A stretch of 64,000 nucleotides of DNA from Octadecabacter sp. SW4 (lineage in GTDB: Bacteria > Pseudomonadota > Alphaproteobacteria > Rhodobacterales > Rhodobacteraceae). Position numbers and translations under genes: made by a program. The stretch covers positions 2,266,922 to 2,330,921 of the forward strand of contig NZ_CP042819.1 in assembly GCF_008065155.1 (NCBI RefSeq), given 5' to 3'. Below, in pieces: positions 8,345 through 17,489 of this stretch (the stretch's first letter is position 1; the number at the start of each line of letters is the position of its first letter). A model generated the notes under the pieces. That model did no database searches, had not been told where the DNA came from, and saw only the letters and a program-made list of their open reading frames with translations.

Positions 8345-10122
8345 AGCGGCCAGATGAACGGGATCACGGCACTGGCCAGCATCCCGACGGACAGGTTCAG
8401 CGGAATGCCGACCCGCAGAAAATCGCTGAACTTGTACCCGCCGGGGCCGTAAACCAGCGTGTTGGTCTGATAGCCGATGGGCGTGGCGAAACTGGCACTG
8501 GCCGCGACCATCACAGCCACCACCAGCGGGCGCGGATCAAGGCCCATCGCCGTGGCCAGCCCGATCGCAATCGGGGTGATCACTACCGCGACGGCGTTGT
8601 TTGACACCATTTCCGTCAGTACCGAAGTCAGCAAGTAAATCGCCCAGACAATCAGGAACGGCGGCAGCATCTGCAAGGCGGGGGCAAGGCCGCTGACGAT
8701 CAGGGCCACCGCGCCCGAAGCCTCCAAAGCCGCGCCAATCGCCAGCATTGAAAAGATCAGCGCCAGCAAACGGCCATCGATAAAGGAAAACGCCTCGTCC
8801 GCATCAATGCAGCGGGTGACAAGCACCAGCGCAACAGCCAGCACAGCCAGAAAAAAGATTGGCGCGACACCAAAGGCCGCAAGCGCGACAATCCCCAAAA
8901 GGGCGGAAATCACAATCGGCGCATGGCTGCGACGATACGCGCGGGCCGAAGGGTGTGACACGTCCACCATATCCATATCACTGGCGAGGCGCTGAATATC
9001 CTCGGGCGCGCCTTCCAGCAGCAGCGTATCGCCAATCCGCACAACCAGTTCATCCAGCTGTCGCCCGATGTTCTGGTTGCGGCGATGCACGGCCAGCGTA
9101 TAAACCCCGTAACGGCGGCGCAGACGCAGCGCGCCAAGCGTGCGTCCGACCATCTTGCACCCGGGTGTGATCAGCACTTCGACGGTCGATGTTTCCACGG
9201 CGGACAATTGATCGACGCGCTTCAACTCCTTGGTGGCTTGCAGCGACAGCAATTCTGTCATCGCGGTGCGCAACACCACGCGGTCACCCACCTGCAGGGT
9301 CACGCCTGCCAGATTGCGCCGCAAGGATGCATCGCCGCGCACCACGTCGATCAGGCGCACGCCGTCACGTTTGAACAGTTGCACCCCCGTCACCTCGCGC
9401 CCGATCAGGTTGCTTTCGGGCGGGATCACGGCCTCGGTAAAGAAGCGCATCTTGGATTTGTCCGACAACAAATTGGCCATGCTGTCCCGATCGGGCAAAA
9501 GGCGCGGCGCAATGAACCGCAAATAGACCATACCCCACGCCACCAGAATGATACCCAGCGGCGTGACCTCGAAAATCGTGAAGGCCCGCAGCCCCTGGGC
9601 GCGCGCCACACCATCGACCAGCAGATTGGTCGAGGTGCCGATCAGTGTCAGCGTGCCACCAAGGATCGCCGCGTAACTGAGCGGGATCAACAGCTTGGAC
9701 GCCGACAGCCCCATCGTGCGAGCCAGTTGCACAAAGACGGGGATCATCACGACGACCACCGGCGTATTGGACACAATCGCCGAGGACAGCACGACAAAGG
9801 CCATCAACCCGCCCAGCGCCAGCGCGGGCCGCGTCTTGGCGTTGCGTTCGGCGACCTTGGTCAGCGCCTCAAGCGAGCCTGTGCGCACCAGCGCGCCCAT
9901 GACGATGAACATCGCCGCGATGGTCCAGGGCGCCGGGTTGGACAGCACGTTCAGCGCGTCCTGATAAGGCAGCACCCCGCTGATCAGCATCAGGGCCACG
10001 CCGGCAATCGCCACGACTTCGGTCGGGAAGGTTTCGCGCAGGAACAACACGAACATGATCCCCACGACGATGAGGGTCAAAACCGCCTGCCCCGTGTCCG
10101 AGATCGCGAAAAGCTCAATCAT
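8335..10122 (-). CDS. SLC13-family permease with two RCK_C domains (paralog)
   Basis: A 595-residue paralog of the 5816-7594 permease. The order is the same: first transporter half (IVSNTPVVVVMIPVFVQLAR, LIGTSTNLLVDGVA), two RCK_C domains (ESNLIGREVTGVQLFKRDG; LITPGCKMVGRTLGALRLRR), and a second half with TEMVSNNAVAVVITPIAIGL and TPIGYQTNTLVYGPGGY. The substrate-loop sequences (SNT, SNN) differ from those of the neighbour, which suggests a different anion. Start ATG at 10122. It converges on the amidotransferase gene with a 10-bp overlap. Sodium-coupled anion uptake is a family-level inference. Confidence 0.88.
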   Translation of the reverse strand: MIELFAISDTGQAVLTLIVVGIMFVLFLRETFPTEVVAIAGVALMLISGVLPYQDALNVLSNPAPWTIAAMFIVMGALVRTGSLEALTKVAERNAKTRPALALGGLMAFVVLSSAIVSNTPVVVVMIPVFVQLARTMGLSASKLLIPLSYAAILGGTLTLIGTSTNLLVDGVARAQGLRAFTIFEVTPLGIILVAWGMVYLRFIAPRLLPDRDSMANLLSDKSKMRFFTEAVIPPESNLIGREVTGVQLFKRDGVRLIDVVRGDASLRRNLAGVTLQVGDRVVLRTAMTELLSLQATKELKRVDQLSAVETSTVEVLITPGCKMVGRTLGALRLRRRYGVYTLAVHRRNQNIGRQLDELVVRIGDTLLLEGAPEDIQRLASDMDMVDVSHPSARAYRRSHAPIVISALLGIVALAAFGVAPIFFLAVLAVALVLVTRCIDADEAFSFIDGRLLALIFSMLAIGAALEASGAVALIVSGLAPALQMLPPFLIVWAIYLLTSVLTEMVSNNAVAVVITPIAIGLATAMGLDPRPLVVAVMVAASASFATPIGYQTNTLVYGPGGYKFSDFLRVGIPLNLSVGMLASAVIPFIWPLYP

Positions 10123-10182
10123 ATTGCATGACCCTGTTATACCACACGAGTTTCGCCGAGCGCGGACAGCGACGCAAGCGGA

Positions 10183-10998
10183 TTAGGCCGGGGCCGCCTG
10201 CTGCAAACGCCCGCCGGTGCGGATCATTTCCACGCGGGTCGCCTTGCCCGTGCGATCATCGGTGACGACGAACAGGCCCGATAGGGTTGCTTCTTCCGTA
10301 GCGGGGGAAAACCGCGCCTTGGGCATGCCGGTGATAAAGCGGCGCAGGGGTTCGGTTTTTTCCATGCCGATGACCGAATTGTAATCGCCGCACATGCCCG
10401 CGTCGGTCTGGTAGGCCGTGCCGCCGGGCAGCACCATCGCATCGGCTGTGGGCACATGGGTATGTGTGCCGACGACAATGCTGGCACGCCCGTCACAAAA
10501 ATGGCCCATCGCCATTTTTTCCGAGGTCGCCTCGCAATGCACATCGATCAAGCTGGCCTGCACCATACCGCCCATCGGGTGTTGGCGCAGCACGGAATCA
10601 ACCGCCGAAAACGGATCGTCAAACGGACGTTTCATGAACACCTGACCCAGCACCTGCGCCACCAGCACCTTGCGCCCGCCGGGCGCGTTGAACACCCGCG
10701 CGCCCACACCCGGTGCGGCCTTGGAAAAGTTCAGCGGGCGAATGATCCGCGGCTCACTGTCGATGAATGCCATCATGTCTTTTTGATCGAAGGCGTGATC
10801 GCCAAGGGTCAGCACATCGGCGCCCGCGTCCAGCAATATCTTGGCATGTGCGCCCGAAAGCCCCATGCCGCCGGTCGCATTTTCGCCATTCACCACGACA
10901 AAATCCAGCCGCCATTCATCACGCAAACGCGGCAGGTGGGTGGTGATCGCCGCGCGTCCTGCGCGGCCCATGACATCGCCTAGAAACAAAATTCGCAT
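10183..10998 (-). CDS. YmdB-like metallophosphoesterase (TIGR00282 family)
   Basis: A 271-residue dinuclear-metal phosphodiesterase of the YmdB family, whose Bacillus member hydrolyses cyclic nucleotides and controls biofilm decisions. ATG at 10998 gives MRILFLGDVMGRAGR, the family N-terminus with the first metal Asp. Further ligands are in VVVNGENATGG (Asn, Glu), TLGDHAFDQ, VDVHCEATSEK-like IDVHCEA, and the HTHVPTAD histidines. The protein is full length. It lies downstream of, and on the same strand as, the DUF1801-fau-mgtE operon with a 41-bp gap. It is probably cytoplasmic because no signal peptide is seen. Confidence 0.88.
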   Translation of the reverse strand: MRILFLGDVMGRAGRAAITTHLPRLRDEWRLDFVVVNGENATGGMGLSGAHAKILLDAGADVLTLGDHAFDQKDMMAFIDSEPRIIRPLNFSKAAPGVGARVFNAPGGRKVLVAQVLGQVFMKRPFDDPFSAVDSVLRQHPMGGMVQASLIDVHCEATSEKMAMGHFCDGRASIVVGTHTHVPTADAMVLPGGTAYQTDAGMCGDYNSVIGMEKTEPLRRFITGMPKARFSPATEEATLSGLFVVTDDRTGKATRVEMIRTGGRLQQAAPA

Positions 10999-11039
10999 GG
11001 GGGTCCGTAAAGCAATCACGCTGCCCAAGCGCAAGCGAA

Positions 11040-11423
11040 TTATAAGAAATAGGTCAGCCCGTGCAGGATCGTCAGGCGCAAGCGATCGGTGTCAATCTGG
11101 TCGGGGTGATCGAACAGAATCGCGCGGCTGCCGTCAATCCGGTCGGCACCCGCAAAACGCTGCGCGTGGGTTGCAATGACGGTGGTGGAACAGGGGGCAC
11201 AAAAGGCAAAGGTCGCGGATTTATGCGGTGCCACACGCAGGGTCGTGCCCGTGTTTGCCGCCCTGGGCCGAAAGGCGGGCTGGCCCCATTTCAGGCTTTC
11301 GGTCAGCGGGCCGATGCGCGGATCACTTGCACCCGTGTCGATGATCAAATTGCGCAGACGCGCCATGCCCTGCGCCACCAGCGGGGGTTGTGCGGCGAAT
11401 ACGGCGGCGATTTCCGGCTTCAT
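11040..11423 (-). CDS. DUF1801 domain protein
   Basis: A 127-residue single-domain protein of the DUF1801/YdhG fold group. The recognisable segment is LTESLKWGQPAFRP, matching the family's E-x2-x-(W/Y)G-x-P-x-F motif, followed by a beta-rich part (TLRVAPHKSATFAFCAP). Biochemical function is unknown. It overlaps the stop of the upstream FTHF cyclo-ligase gene by 4 bp (ATGA), which indicates translational coupling in a three-gene operon with mgtE at the front. Confidence 0.75.
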   Translation of the reverse strand: MKPEIAAVFAAQPPLVAQGMARLRNLIIDTGASDPRIGPLTESLKWGQPAFRPRAANTGTTLRVAPHKSATFAFCAPCSTTVIATHAQRFAGADRIDGSRAILFDHPDQIDTDRLRLTILHGLTYFL

Positions 11424-11980
11424 TTGCCCACCTCGATCACACCGCGTTCTGTCACGATCAAATCAAGCGGTTGATCGGTGAGCTCCAGCGGCAGGTTCGC
11501 ATCCTCTTGATCCGCATAGGCAAAGCCGATGGCCAAGGTCGCCTGCGCAGCACGCAGACCCTCCAGCGTGCGGTCATAAAACCCGCCACCATAGCCCAGC
11601 CGCCCGCCTGCACGGCTGAATGCAACCAGCGGCACGATCAGGATTTCCGGGGTGATCCAATCGCCGCTGGCCGGAACCTGCGCGCCAAACTCCCCGGCAA
11701 TCATGGCGCAGTCAGGCTCCCACGCGCGGAACTTCAGCGGCTGGCCCTTTCCGATGATCACAGGCACGCAAACCGGGCCATGCGCCGCGGCTTCTTCCAT
11801 CGCCGCCGTCGGGTCGATCTCGGTGCGCATCGCCATGTAGCCCGCCAGTGGCACGCCACGATAACCGGCCAGAACCGCCGACAGATGGCCCGCGTGGCCC
11901 GTGCCGCTGTCATGGGCCAGCTTGCGGCGCGCAAAGGCAGCCTTGCGGGCCTGCGCTTTTATTGCCGCTCGACCGGTCAC
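11420..11980 (-). CDS. 5-formyltetrahydrofolate cyclo-ligase
   Basis: A 186-residue enzyme converting 5-formyl-THF to 5,10-methenyl-THF with ATP. The family signatures are the C-terminal GRLGYGGGFYDRTLEGLRA, which is the substrate/ATP loop, and the basic N-terminal stretch KAQARKAAFARRKLA. The protein is of normal length. Both its ends overlap neighbours by 4 bp: with mgtE upstream and the DUF1801 gene downstream, both ATGA-type. In many proteobacteria this gene lies beside 6S RNA; here there is no room for that RNA. Confidence 0.92.
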   Translation of the reverse strand: MTGRAAIKAQARKAAFARRKLAHDSGTGHAGHLSAVLAGYRGVPLAGYMAMRTEIDPTAAMEEAAAHGPVCVPVIIGKGQPLKFRAWEPDCAMIAGEFGAQVPASGDWITPEILIVPLVAFSRAGGRLGYGGGFYDRTLEGLRAAQATLAIGFAYADQEDANLPLELTDQPLDLIVTERGVIEVGK

Positions 11981-13374
11981 AACAGAACGACCGCTGCCAA
12001 GCCAAGAAAGGCAAAGAATCCAACAACATCCGTGACCGTGGTGACAAAGGCACCCGAGGCCAGCGCCGGATCAACACCCAGTTTTTCCAGCGCCACAGGG
12101 ATCACCGTGCCCGCCAGTCCGGCCACAACCATATTGATAATCATCGCCACGCCAATCACGACACCGAGCATCGGCGAGCCGAACCAGATCATGCCCACGG
12201 CCCCCATCACAACGGCGAAAATCGCACCGTTTACGCAGCCCACATAGACCTCGCGCCGGATCACGCGCCAGACGTTGGCGCCGGTCAAATCGCGTGTGGC
12301 AATGGCGCGCACGGCCACGGTCAGCGACTGCGTGCCGGCGTTGCCCCCCATCGACGCGACAATCGGCATGAGCACGGCAAGCGCGACAAAGCCCGCGATC
12401 ACATCCTCGAACAGGGAAATCACCAGACTGGCCAGAATCGCCGTGACAAGGTTCACCGCCAGCCACGGAAAGCGCTGCCGGGTCGTTTCAATGACGCGGT
12501 CGGTCAGGCTGCCCTCGCCAACACCGGCCAGACGCAGGATGTCTTCCTCGTGCTCCTCGTCGAGAACGATCATCGCATCGTCAATCGTGATCACGCCGAC
12601 AAGGCGGTCGTTCTGATCGACCACAGGCGCGGAAATCAAGTGATACTGGTTGAAGGCATAGGCAACGTCGCCTTCGTCCTGATCATAGCGGAAGGTGCGA
12701 AAGCTGTCCTCGGTCAGGTCGGCCAGCTTGGTAGCGCGCGGCGCACCCAACAGGCGGCCAAGCGTCACGTAACCCATTGGTTTCATGCGCGGATCGACAA
12801 GGATCACATGGTAAAACTGTTCTGGCAAATCATCGTGACTGCGCAGGAAATCAATGGTTTCACCAACGCTCCAATGAACCGGCGCGCGCACCACTTCGAC
12901 CTGCATCAAGCGGCCGGCGGATTCCTCGGGGTAGGACAGCGCCTGTTCAACAGCGATCCGGTCGGTGACGCCAAGCGCATCCAGAACGGCCTCTTGCTGT
13001 GCGTCATCAAGGTCTTCGACAAGGTCCACGACATCGTCGCTTTCCATCTCGCGCACAGCCTCGGCCAGTTCCAGCGGCGCCAGGCTCTGGATCACTTCTT
13101 CGCGCAGGGATTCTTCAAGCTCGGACAGGATTTCACCGTCCATCCCGCCGCGCCACAGCGTCAGCAGCGCACGGCGGTCACGCCCATCAATCTGTTCCAG
13201 AAGGTCGGCGATGTCAGCGGCGTGCAGCGGATTCAACAAGTCGTCAACCGCTGCCGCATCGCCCAGTTCGACAGCCGCCAGCACCGCGTCCAGGACACGT
13301 TTGGTCAGGCTTTGGCCGTCGTCTTCGATGTCGGTCAGATCTTCCACCTGGCACCCCCAATCTTCGCGCAGCAT
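11977..13374 (-). CDS. mgtE: Magnesium transporter MgtE
   Basis: A 465-residue Mg2+ channel/transporter. The N-terminal MgtE_N superhelical domain (LNPLHAADIADLLEQID) is followed by two CBS domains (about residues 140-265, with VILVDPRMKPMGYVTLGRLL and ISAPVVDQNDRLVGVITIDDA). Then comes a five-helix membrane domain with the conserved pore motif ASMGGNAGTQSL and VVAGLAGTVIPVALEKLGVDPA. The architecture is complete. Start ATG at 13374. It heads the mgtE-cyclo-ligase-DUF1801 operon and is divergent from guanine deaminase; the 85-bp gap is too short for a Mg2+ riboswitch. Confidence 0.95.
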   Translation of the reverse strand: MLREDWGCQVEDLTDIEDDGQSLTKRVLDAVLAAVELGDAAAVDDLLNPLHAADIADLLEQIDGRDRRALLTLWRGGMDGEILSELEESLREEVIQSLAPLELAEAVREMESDDVVDLVEDLDDAQQEAVLDALGVTDRIAVEQALSYPEESAGRLMQVEVVRAPVHWSVGETIDFLRSHDDLPEQFYHVILVDPRMKPMGYVTLGRLLGAPRATKLADLTEDSFRTFRYDQDEGDVAYAFNQYHLISAPVVDQNDRLVGVITIDDAMIVLDEEHEEDILRLAGVGEGSLTDRVIETTRQRFPWLAVNLVTAILASLVISLFEDVIAGFVALAVLMPIVASMGGNAGTQSLTVAVRAIATRDLTGANVWRVIRREVYVGCVNGAIFAVVMGAVGMIWFGSPMLGVVIGVAMIINMVVAGLAGTVIPVALEKLGVDPALASGAFVTTVTDVVGFFAFLGLAAVVLL

Positions 13375-13459
13375 AGAGGATCACCCACCGTCAGCAAGAA
13401 GGTCTCTCTTGAAAATCCGTAGTTTACCTCCGCGCGCTTCGCGGCCTATTTTTACAACA

Positions 13460-14746
13460 ATGACACAGCATCTCCTTCTTGGGCAGACCCTTTCGTTTAC
13501 CGGCGACCCCATCGTTTCGGACTGGCGCGACGTGACCCATCATGACAGTGCGGGCGCGGTGCTGGTCGCGGATGGGCGCATTGCCGCGACAGGCCCCGCC
13601 ACGGCCCTGCGTCGCGATTATCCACAGGCGAAAATCCACGATTACGGCAATGCCCTGATCACGGCGGGCTTTGTCGATGCGCATATGCATTATCCGCAGA
13701 CCGCGATGATCGCGAGTTGGGGAAAGCGGCTGATTGATTGGCTCAACACCTATACTTTCCCCGAGGAAATGCAGTTTGGTGACCGCGCTTACGCCGACGA
13801 GATCGCCGCGCGCACCCTGGATCTGGCGCTGGCCCACGGCACAACTACGCTGACCAGCTTTTGCACGATCCACCCCGAAAGCGTCGATGCGTTTTTCAGC
13901 GCGGCGCAGGCGCGGGATATGGCCGTGGTCGCGGGCAAGACCTGCATGGATCGCAACGCCCCTGACGGGCTGCGGGACTCGGCGCAATCGGCCTATGACG
14001 ACAGCAAGGCCCTGCTTGGGCGTTGGCATGGCAAGGGCCGCGCCACCTATGCGATCACCCCACGTTTCACGCCCACCTCGACGCCCGATCAGTTGCACGC
14101 CCTGGGCGCGCTTTGGCGCGAATACCCCGATTGCCTGATGCAAACGCACCTGTCCGAACAGGTCGATGAAATCGCTTGGGTGCGCGATTTGCACCCGCAG
14201 GCGCGCGACTACCTTGATACCTACGAAAGCGCGGGCCTGCTGGGCGAACGCGGCCTTTACGGCCACGCGATCCACCTTGAACCGCGCGAAATTGACCGCA
14301 TCGCCGAGGTCGGCGGCGCAGTGGTGCATTGCCCGACCTCTAACACCTTTATCGGCTCTGGCCTGTTCGACATGGCGGGCCTCAAGGCGCGCGGCATCAG
14401 CATCGGGCTGGCTACGGATACGGGCGGAGGATCGTCCTTTTCGATGCTGCGCACGATGGCGGCGGCCTATGAAATCGCTCAGCTGCGCGGCGTTCCGTTA
14501 CACCCCGCACAACTGATGTGGCTGGCAAGTGAAGGATCGGCGCGCGCCTTGCATATGGGTGGGAAAATCGGATCGCTCAGCCAGGGTGCGGCGGCAGACA
14601 TCTGCGTGATCGACCTTGCCTCGACCCCAGCCATCGCCCAGCGCACCGGCGTTGCGAATGACATCTGGGAAGCGCTGTTTCCCACAATCATGATGGGCGA
14701 TGATCGCGCAATCGCAGAGGTCTGGGTGAAGGGTAAGGTGCGCTAG
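13460..14746 (+). CDS. guaD: Guanine deaminase
   Basis: A 428-residue amidohydrolase that deaminates guanine to xanthine. ATG at 13460 (MTQHLLLGQTLSF) is preferred; the upstream open frame is antisense to mgtE. Zinc ligands and catalytic residues: VDAHMHYPQTAMI (HxH), MQTHLSEQVDEI (His, Glu), YGHAIHL (His) and LATDTGGGSSFSM (Asp). PQTAMI after the HxH motif is typical of guanine deaminases. It ends overlapping a convergent CAP-domain lipoprotein gene by 4 bp, and a second purine deaminase lies just beyond, indicating a purine salvage/catabolism neighbourhood. Confidence 0.93.
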   Translation: MTQHLLLGQTLSFTGDPIVSDWRDVTHHDSAGAVLVADGRIAATGPATALRRDYPQAKIHDYGNALITAGFVDAHMHYPQTAMIASWGKRLIDWLNTYTFPEEMQFGDRAYADEIAARTLDLALAHGTTTLTSFCTIHPESVDAFFSAAQARDMAVVAGKTCMDRNAPDGLRDSAQSAYDDSKALLGRWHGKGRATYAITPRFTPTSTPDQLHALGALWREYPDCLMQTHLSEQVDEIAWVRDLHPQARDYLDTYESAGLLGERGLYGHAIHLEPREIDRIAEVGGAVVHCPTSNTFIGSGLFDMAGLKARGISIGLATDTGGGSSFSMLRTMAAAYEIAQLRGVPLHPAQLMWLASEGSARALHMGGKIGSLSQGAAADICVIDLASTPAIAQRTGVANDIWEALFPTIMMGDDRAIAEVWVKGKVR

Positions 14747-15225
14747 CACGCCTCAGCCAGCAAAAGCACCCACATATCGTCCACGCGCCCCAACCCGTAT
14801 TCGCGCGCGCGCCCGGCAAGCATGTTCACCCGGTGATCGGGCGAGCCCATCCAGGCCGCAACAATGCGTGCTTCGTTGGGCTGACCGCTGCCTATATTTT
14901 CCGCCAGGAAGCGGTAACAGTAGCCCTGCGCCCGCACCCGTGTCGCGGGGGTCGCGCCATTTGGCGATTGGTGCGAAAAATAACTACGCTGCACCATGTC
15001 CTGGGCATGGACTTGCGCCGCCGCAGCAAGACGCGCATTCGGGGCAAGCGGACCCAGCCCGTTGTCCGCGCGCGCCTTGTTCAGCATGGCGCCAAATCCC
15101 GATGTGGGAACGGCCGCAAGCGGGGCCGCCGGACCGGACGCCGTGCCGCCCGCAATCGGCACCGGCACCACAACACAAGCTGTCAGCGCGAGAAGTGCAA
15201 ACAATGAGAAGAAAACGCCCCGCAT
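14743..15225 (-). CDS. CAP/SCP-domain lipoprotein
   Basis: A 160-residue exported protein. ATG at 15225 has GGGAGG five bases upstream; a GTG at 15228 would be too close to that site. The N-terminus has a lipobox (LLALTAC), so the protein is probably lipidated. The CAP (cysteine-rich secretory/antigen 5/PR-1) domain shows LNKARADNGLGPLAPNARLA, HAQDMVQRSYFSHQSPNG and the AENIGSGQ motif, with the conserved His/Glu site. Bacterial members are envelope or extracellular proteins of poorly known role. It lies in the same direction as, and 57 bp downstream of, the 8-oxoguanine deaminase gene. Confidence 0.85.
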   Translation of the reverse strand: MRGVFFSLFALLALTACVVVPVPIAGGTASGPAAPLAAVPTSGFGAMLNKARADNGLGPLAPNARLAAAAQVHAQDMVQRSYFSHQSPNGATPATRVRAQGYCYRFLAENIGSGQPNEARIVAAWMGSPDHRVNMLAGRAREYGLGRVDDMWVLLLAEAC

Positions 15226-15282
15226 CACAGCCTCCCGAACCGTTGTCTCACCCTAGGGGCGGGTGGTCCATTTTGTCGAGCC

Positions 15283-16617
15283 TTAACCCTGCAAATCTGC
15301 TGCAAGCCTGTTTTGCGTGGTGACCGCGCGCGCCAGATCAATCGTGACCATCTGACCGTCGCGCACGACTTCGCGCCCTTCGACGATCAGATCGCGCACG
15401 CGGGTTGGCCCCGCCAGCAGCAGCGCCGCCGCGTCCCAACTGCCGGCACTTTCCACGCCGGACACGTCCCAGATGGCCAGATCGGCGCGTTTGCCCACGG
15501 CGATCTGCCCGCAGTCATCGCGGCCCAGGACCTGCGCGCCACCGCGTGTTGCAATCTCCAATGCCGCGCGCGCGCTCATCGCGTCAGCGCCACGCGCGAC
15601 CCGTTGCAACAGCAGCGACTGGCGCGCCTCGAGGATCAGGTTGCTCGCGTCATTGCTGGCCGATCCGTCGACGCCCAGCCCCACGTTTACCCCCGCATCG
15701 CGCATCGCCCGCACAGGTGCGATCCCGCTGCCAAGGCGGCAGTTGGAACAGGGGCAATGGGCGACACCGGTGCCGGAACGCGCAAATAAATCAATCTCTT
15801 GTTCGTCCAACTTCACGCAATGCGCATGCCAAACATCCCTGCCCGTCCAGCCCAGATCCTCGGCATATTGACCCGGGCGGCAATCGAATTTTTCCAGACA
15901 ATAGGCGATGTCCTCGTCGTTTTCGGCCAGATGGGTATGCAGCATCACGCCCTTGTCGCGGGCCAGAATCGCGGCGTCACGCATCAATTCGCGACTGACG
16001 GAGAATGGCGAACAGGGGGCAACGCCCACCCGCACCATCGCGCCCACGCTGGCATCATGATGGGTGTCGATCACGCGGATGCAGTCGTTCAGGATGGCCG
16101 CTTCGTCCTCGACCAGGGAATCAGGGGGCAGGCCACCGTCGCTTTCACCAATGCTCATCGCGCCGCGTGTGGGATGAAACCGCAGGCCGACCTCTTGGGC
16201 GGCGGCGATTGTATCGTCAAGGCGCGACCCGTTGGGAAACAGATACAGGTGATCAGAGCTCATCGTGCAGCCCGACAGCGCCAATTCGGCAAGCCCCACT
16301 TGCGCCGATGCAAACATTTCTTCGGGGCCAAAGCGCGCCCAGATCGGATAGAGCGCTTGCAGCCAGCCGAACAACAGCGCGTCCTGCCCGCCCGGCACCG
16401 CGCGGGTCAGGGTTTGATACAGGTGATGATGGGTGTTGACTAAACCGGGGGTGACAACACAACCGCGCGCGTTGATCACGTGGGCATTCGGTGCATCTAT
16501 CGCGCCAATCCCGGCAATCACGCCGTCACGCAGCAGAATATCCGCGCCTTGTAGTTCGCGGCGGGTGTCGTCCATCGTCAGAATGGTGTCGGCGTGCCTG
16601 ATCAGGGTTGTGGGCAT
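15283..16617 (-). CDS. 8-oxoguanine deaminase (AtzB/TrzN-like amidohydrolase)
   Basis: A 444-residue zinc amidohydrolase of the 8-oxoguanine deaminase/hydroxyatrazine ethylaminohydrolase group. It converts 8-oxoguanine to urate. Motifs: TPGLVNTHHHLYQTLTRA (HxH), MLHTHLAENDEDI (His and Glu), WHAHCVKLDEQEI and GLGVDGSASNDASNLI (catalytic Asp). The stretch SGCTMSSDHLYLFPNG is characteristic of 8-oxoguanine deaminases. Start ATG at 16617. Being close to guanine deaminase, it suggests disposal of both normal and oxidised guanine. Substrate is inferred from family similarity. Confidence 0.88.
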   Translation of the reverse strand: MPTTLIRHADTILTMDDTRRELQGADILLRDGVIAGIGAIDAPNAHVINARGCVVTPGLVNTHHHLYQTLTRAVPGGQDALLFGWLQALYPIWARFGPEEMFASAQVGLAELALSGCTMSSDHLYLFPNGSRLDDTIAAAQEVGLRFHPTRGAMSIGESDGGLPPDSLVEDEAAILNDCIRVIDTHHDASVGAMVRVGVAPCSPFSVSRELMRDAAILARDKGVMLHTHLAENDEDIAYCLEKFDCRPGQYAEDLGWTGRDVWHAHCVKLDEQEIDLFARSGTGVAHCPCSNCRLGSGIAPVRAMRDAGVNVGLGVDGSASNDASNLILEARQSLLLQRVARGADAMSARAALEIATRGGAQVLGRDDCGQIAVGKRADLAIWDVSGVESAGSWDAAALLLAGPTRVRDLIVEGREVVRDGQMVTIDLARAVTTQNRLAADLQG

Positions 16618-16739
16618 GGGATGTCCTTTCGCTCCACCCCCTTCGGTGGATTGGACAACCTGCGCCGACAGAAGGGGGAAGGACTCGGCGTGATGCTCAG
16701 GTTAAGGGGGGTGACATGGGCTGGCAAGTGCTTGCCCTG

Positions 16740-17486
16740 TCATCGTCCCTCGCGCAACCGCGCGACGCGCCCGTTGATCAGTGGCAGAAACATCCGATAT
16801 AGCCGCTGTCGGATCGGGCCCACCTTGTTGCGATAATCCCCCTGCGCATAAAATTGAGCCGGATCGCCCCAAACACCGTCATCCCCTTCCACCGCTGCCA
16901 TCTGCGAAAAATGAGCGCCGTCAAGGACAAGATCGGCACTTGCCGCACCCTTGGCCAGACTGACGGAAAACCCGGTCTTCCAGTTCCGCCGCGCCAGTTC
17001 GGCGACGGCCATGTCATGAAGTTTCTGATCGTTGATATAGCTGTCGATCGCATACCATTCACCACCCAGGTCAACCTCGATCCAGCTATGGGACAACTGG
17101 TCGGGTAACAGCGCATATGGGATACCGGTAAAGAATCCGCGCTGAATCTCCTTGGTTATCTTTGAAAAATGCAGGCGCGCCGGAATGCCTGCGGCCTTGC
17201 ACAAGGCAAGGAACAAAGTGCCCTTGGTGTTGCACTGTCCATACCCCGACCTGATCGTGTCCGATGCCTTGACGAAATCGCCATCGGGCGGAAAGGCAAA
17301 GGCAATGTCGTCACGCACATAGTTGAAAATCCGCGCAAGACTTTCGCGCGGGGTCTTTGCGTCGGCGACCAGCCTTGCGGCGGTCTGTGCGACAAGCGGG
17401 TGATCAAAGTCGGCAAGTTTTTCCATGCCGCCAAGTAGCGCGACACCGAAAGACTGTCCTTGATACCGATCAAGTCGCGGCGGCAC
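16740..17486 (-). CDS. Transglutaminase-like cysteine protease-fold protein
   Basis: A protein of up to 248 residues with a transglutaminase core. The catalytic triad is visible: Cys in SGYGQCNTKGTLFLALC, His in LSHSWIEVDLGGEWYAIDSY, and Asp in the same stretch. The hydrophobic ALCKAAGIPARLH is typical. Bacterial members are predicted peptidases or amidases. GTG at 17486 starts 3 bp after the hisN stop, without a clear ribosome site, which suggests coupling; ATG at 17426 (MEKLADFDHPL) is an alternative. No signal peptide is seen, so it is probably cytosolic. Confidence 0.8.
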   Translation of the reverse strand: MPPRLDRYQGQSFGVALLGGMEKLADFDHPLVAQTAARLVADAKTPRESLARIFNYVRDDIAFAFPPDGDFVKASDTIRSGYGQCNTKGTLFLALCKAAGIPARLHFSKITKEIQRGFFTGIPYALLPDQLSHSWIEVDLGGEWYAIDSYINDQKLHDMAVAELARRNWKTGFSVSLAKGAASADLVLDGAHFSQMAAVEGDDGVWGDPAQFYAQGDYRNKVGPIRQRLYRMFLPLINGRVARLREGR

Positions 17487-17489
17487 AGG

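Noticed and set aside
11420..11980. Possible 6S RNA next to the cyclo-ligase gene, as in many proteobacteria
   Set aside because: The gene overlaps both neighbours by 4 bp, so no RNA gene can lie adjacent.
13375..13459. Mg2+ riboswitch upstream of mgtE
   Set aside because: The 85-bp divergent gap is too short and shows no ykoK/M-box structure.
16633..16650. Short hairpin TCCACC/GGTGGA just upstream of the 8-oxoguanine deaminase start
   Set aside because: Six-base stem, no T-tract and no context to give it a function.
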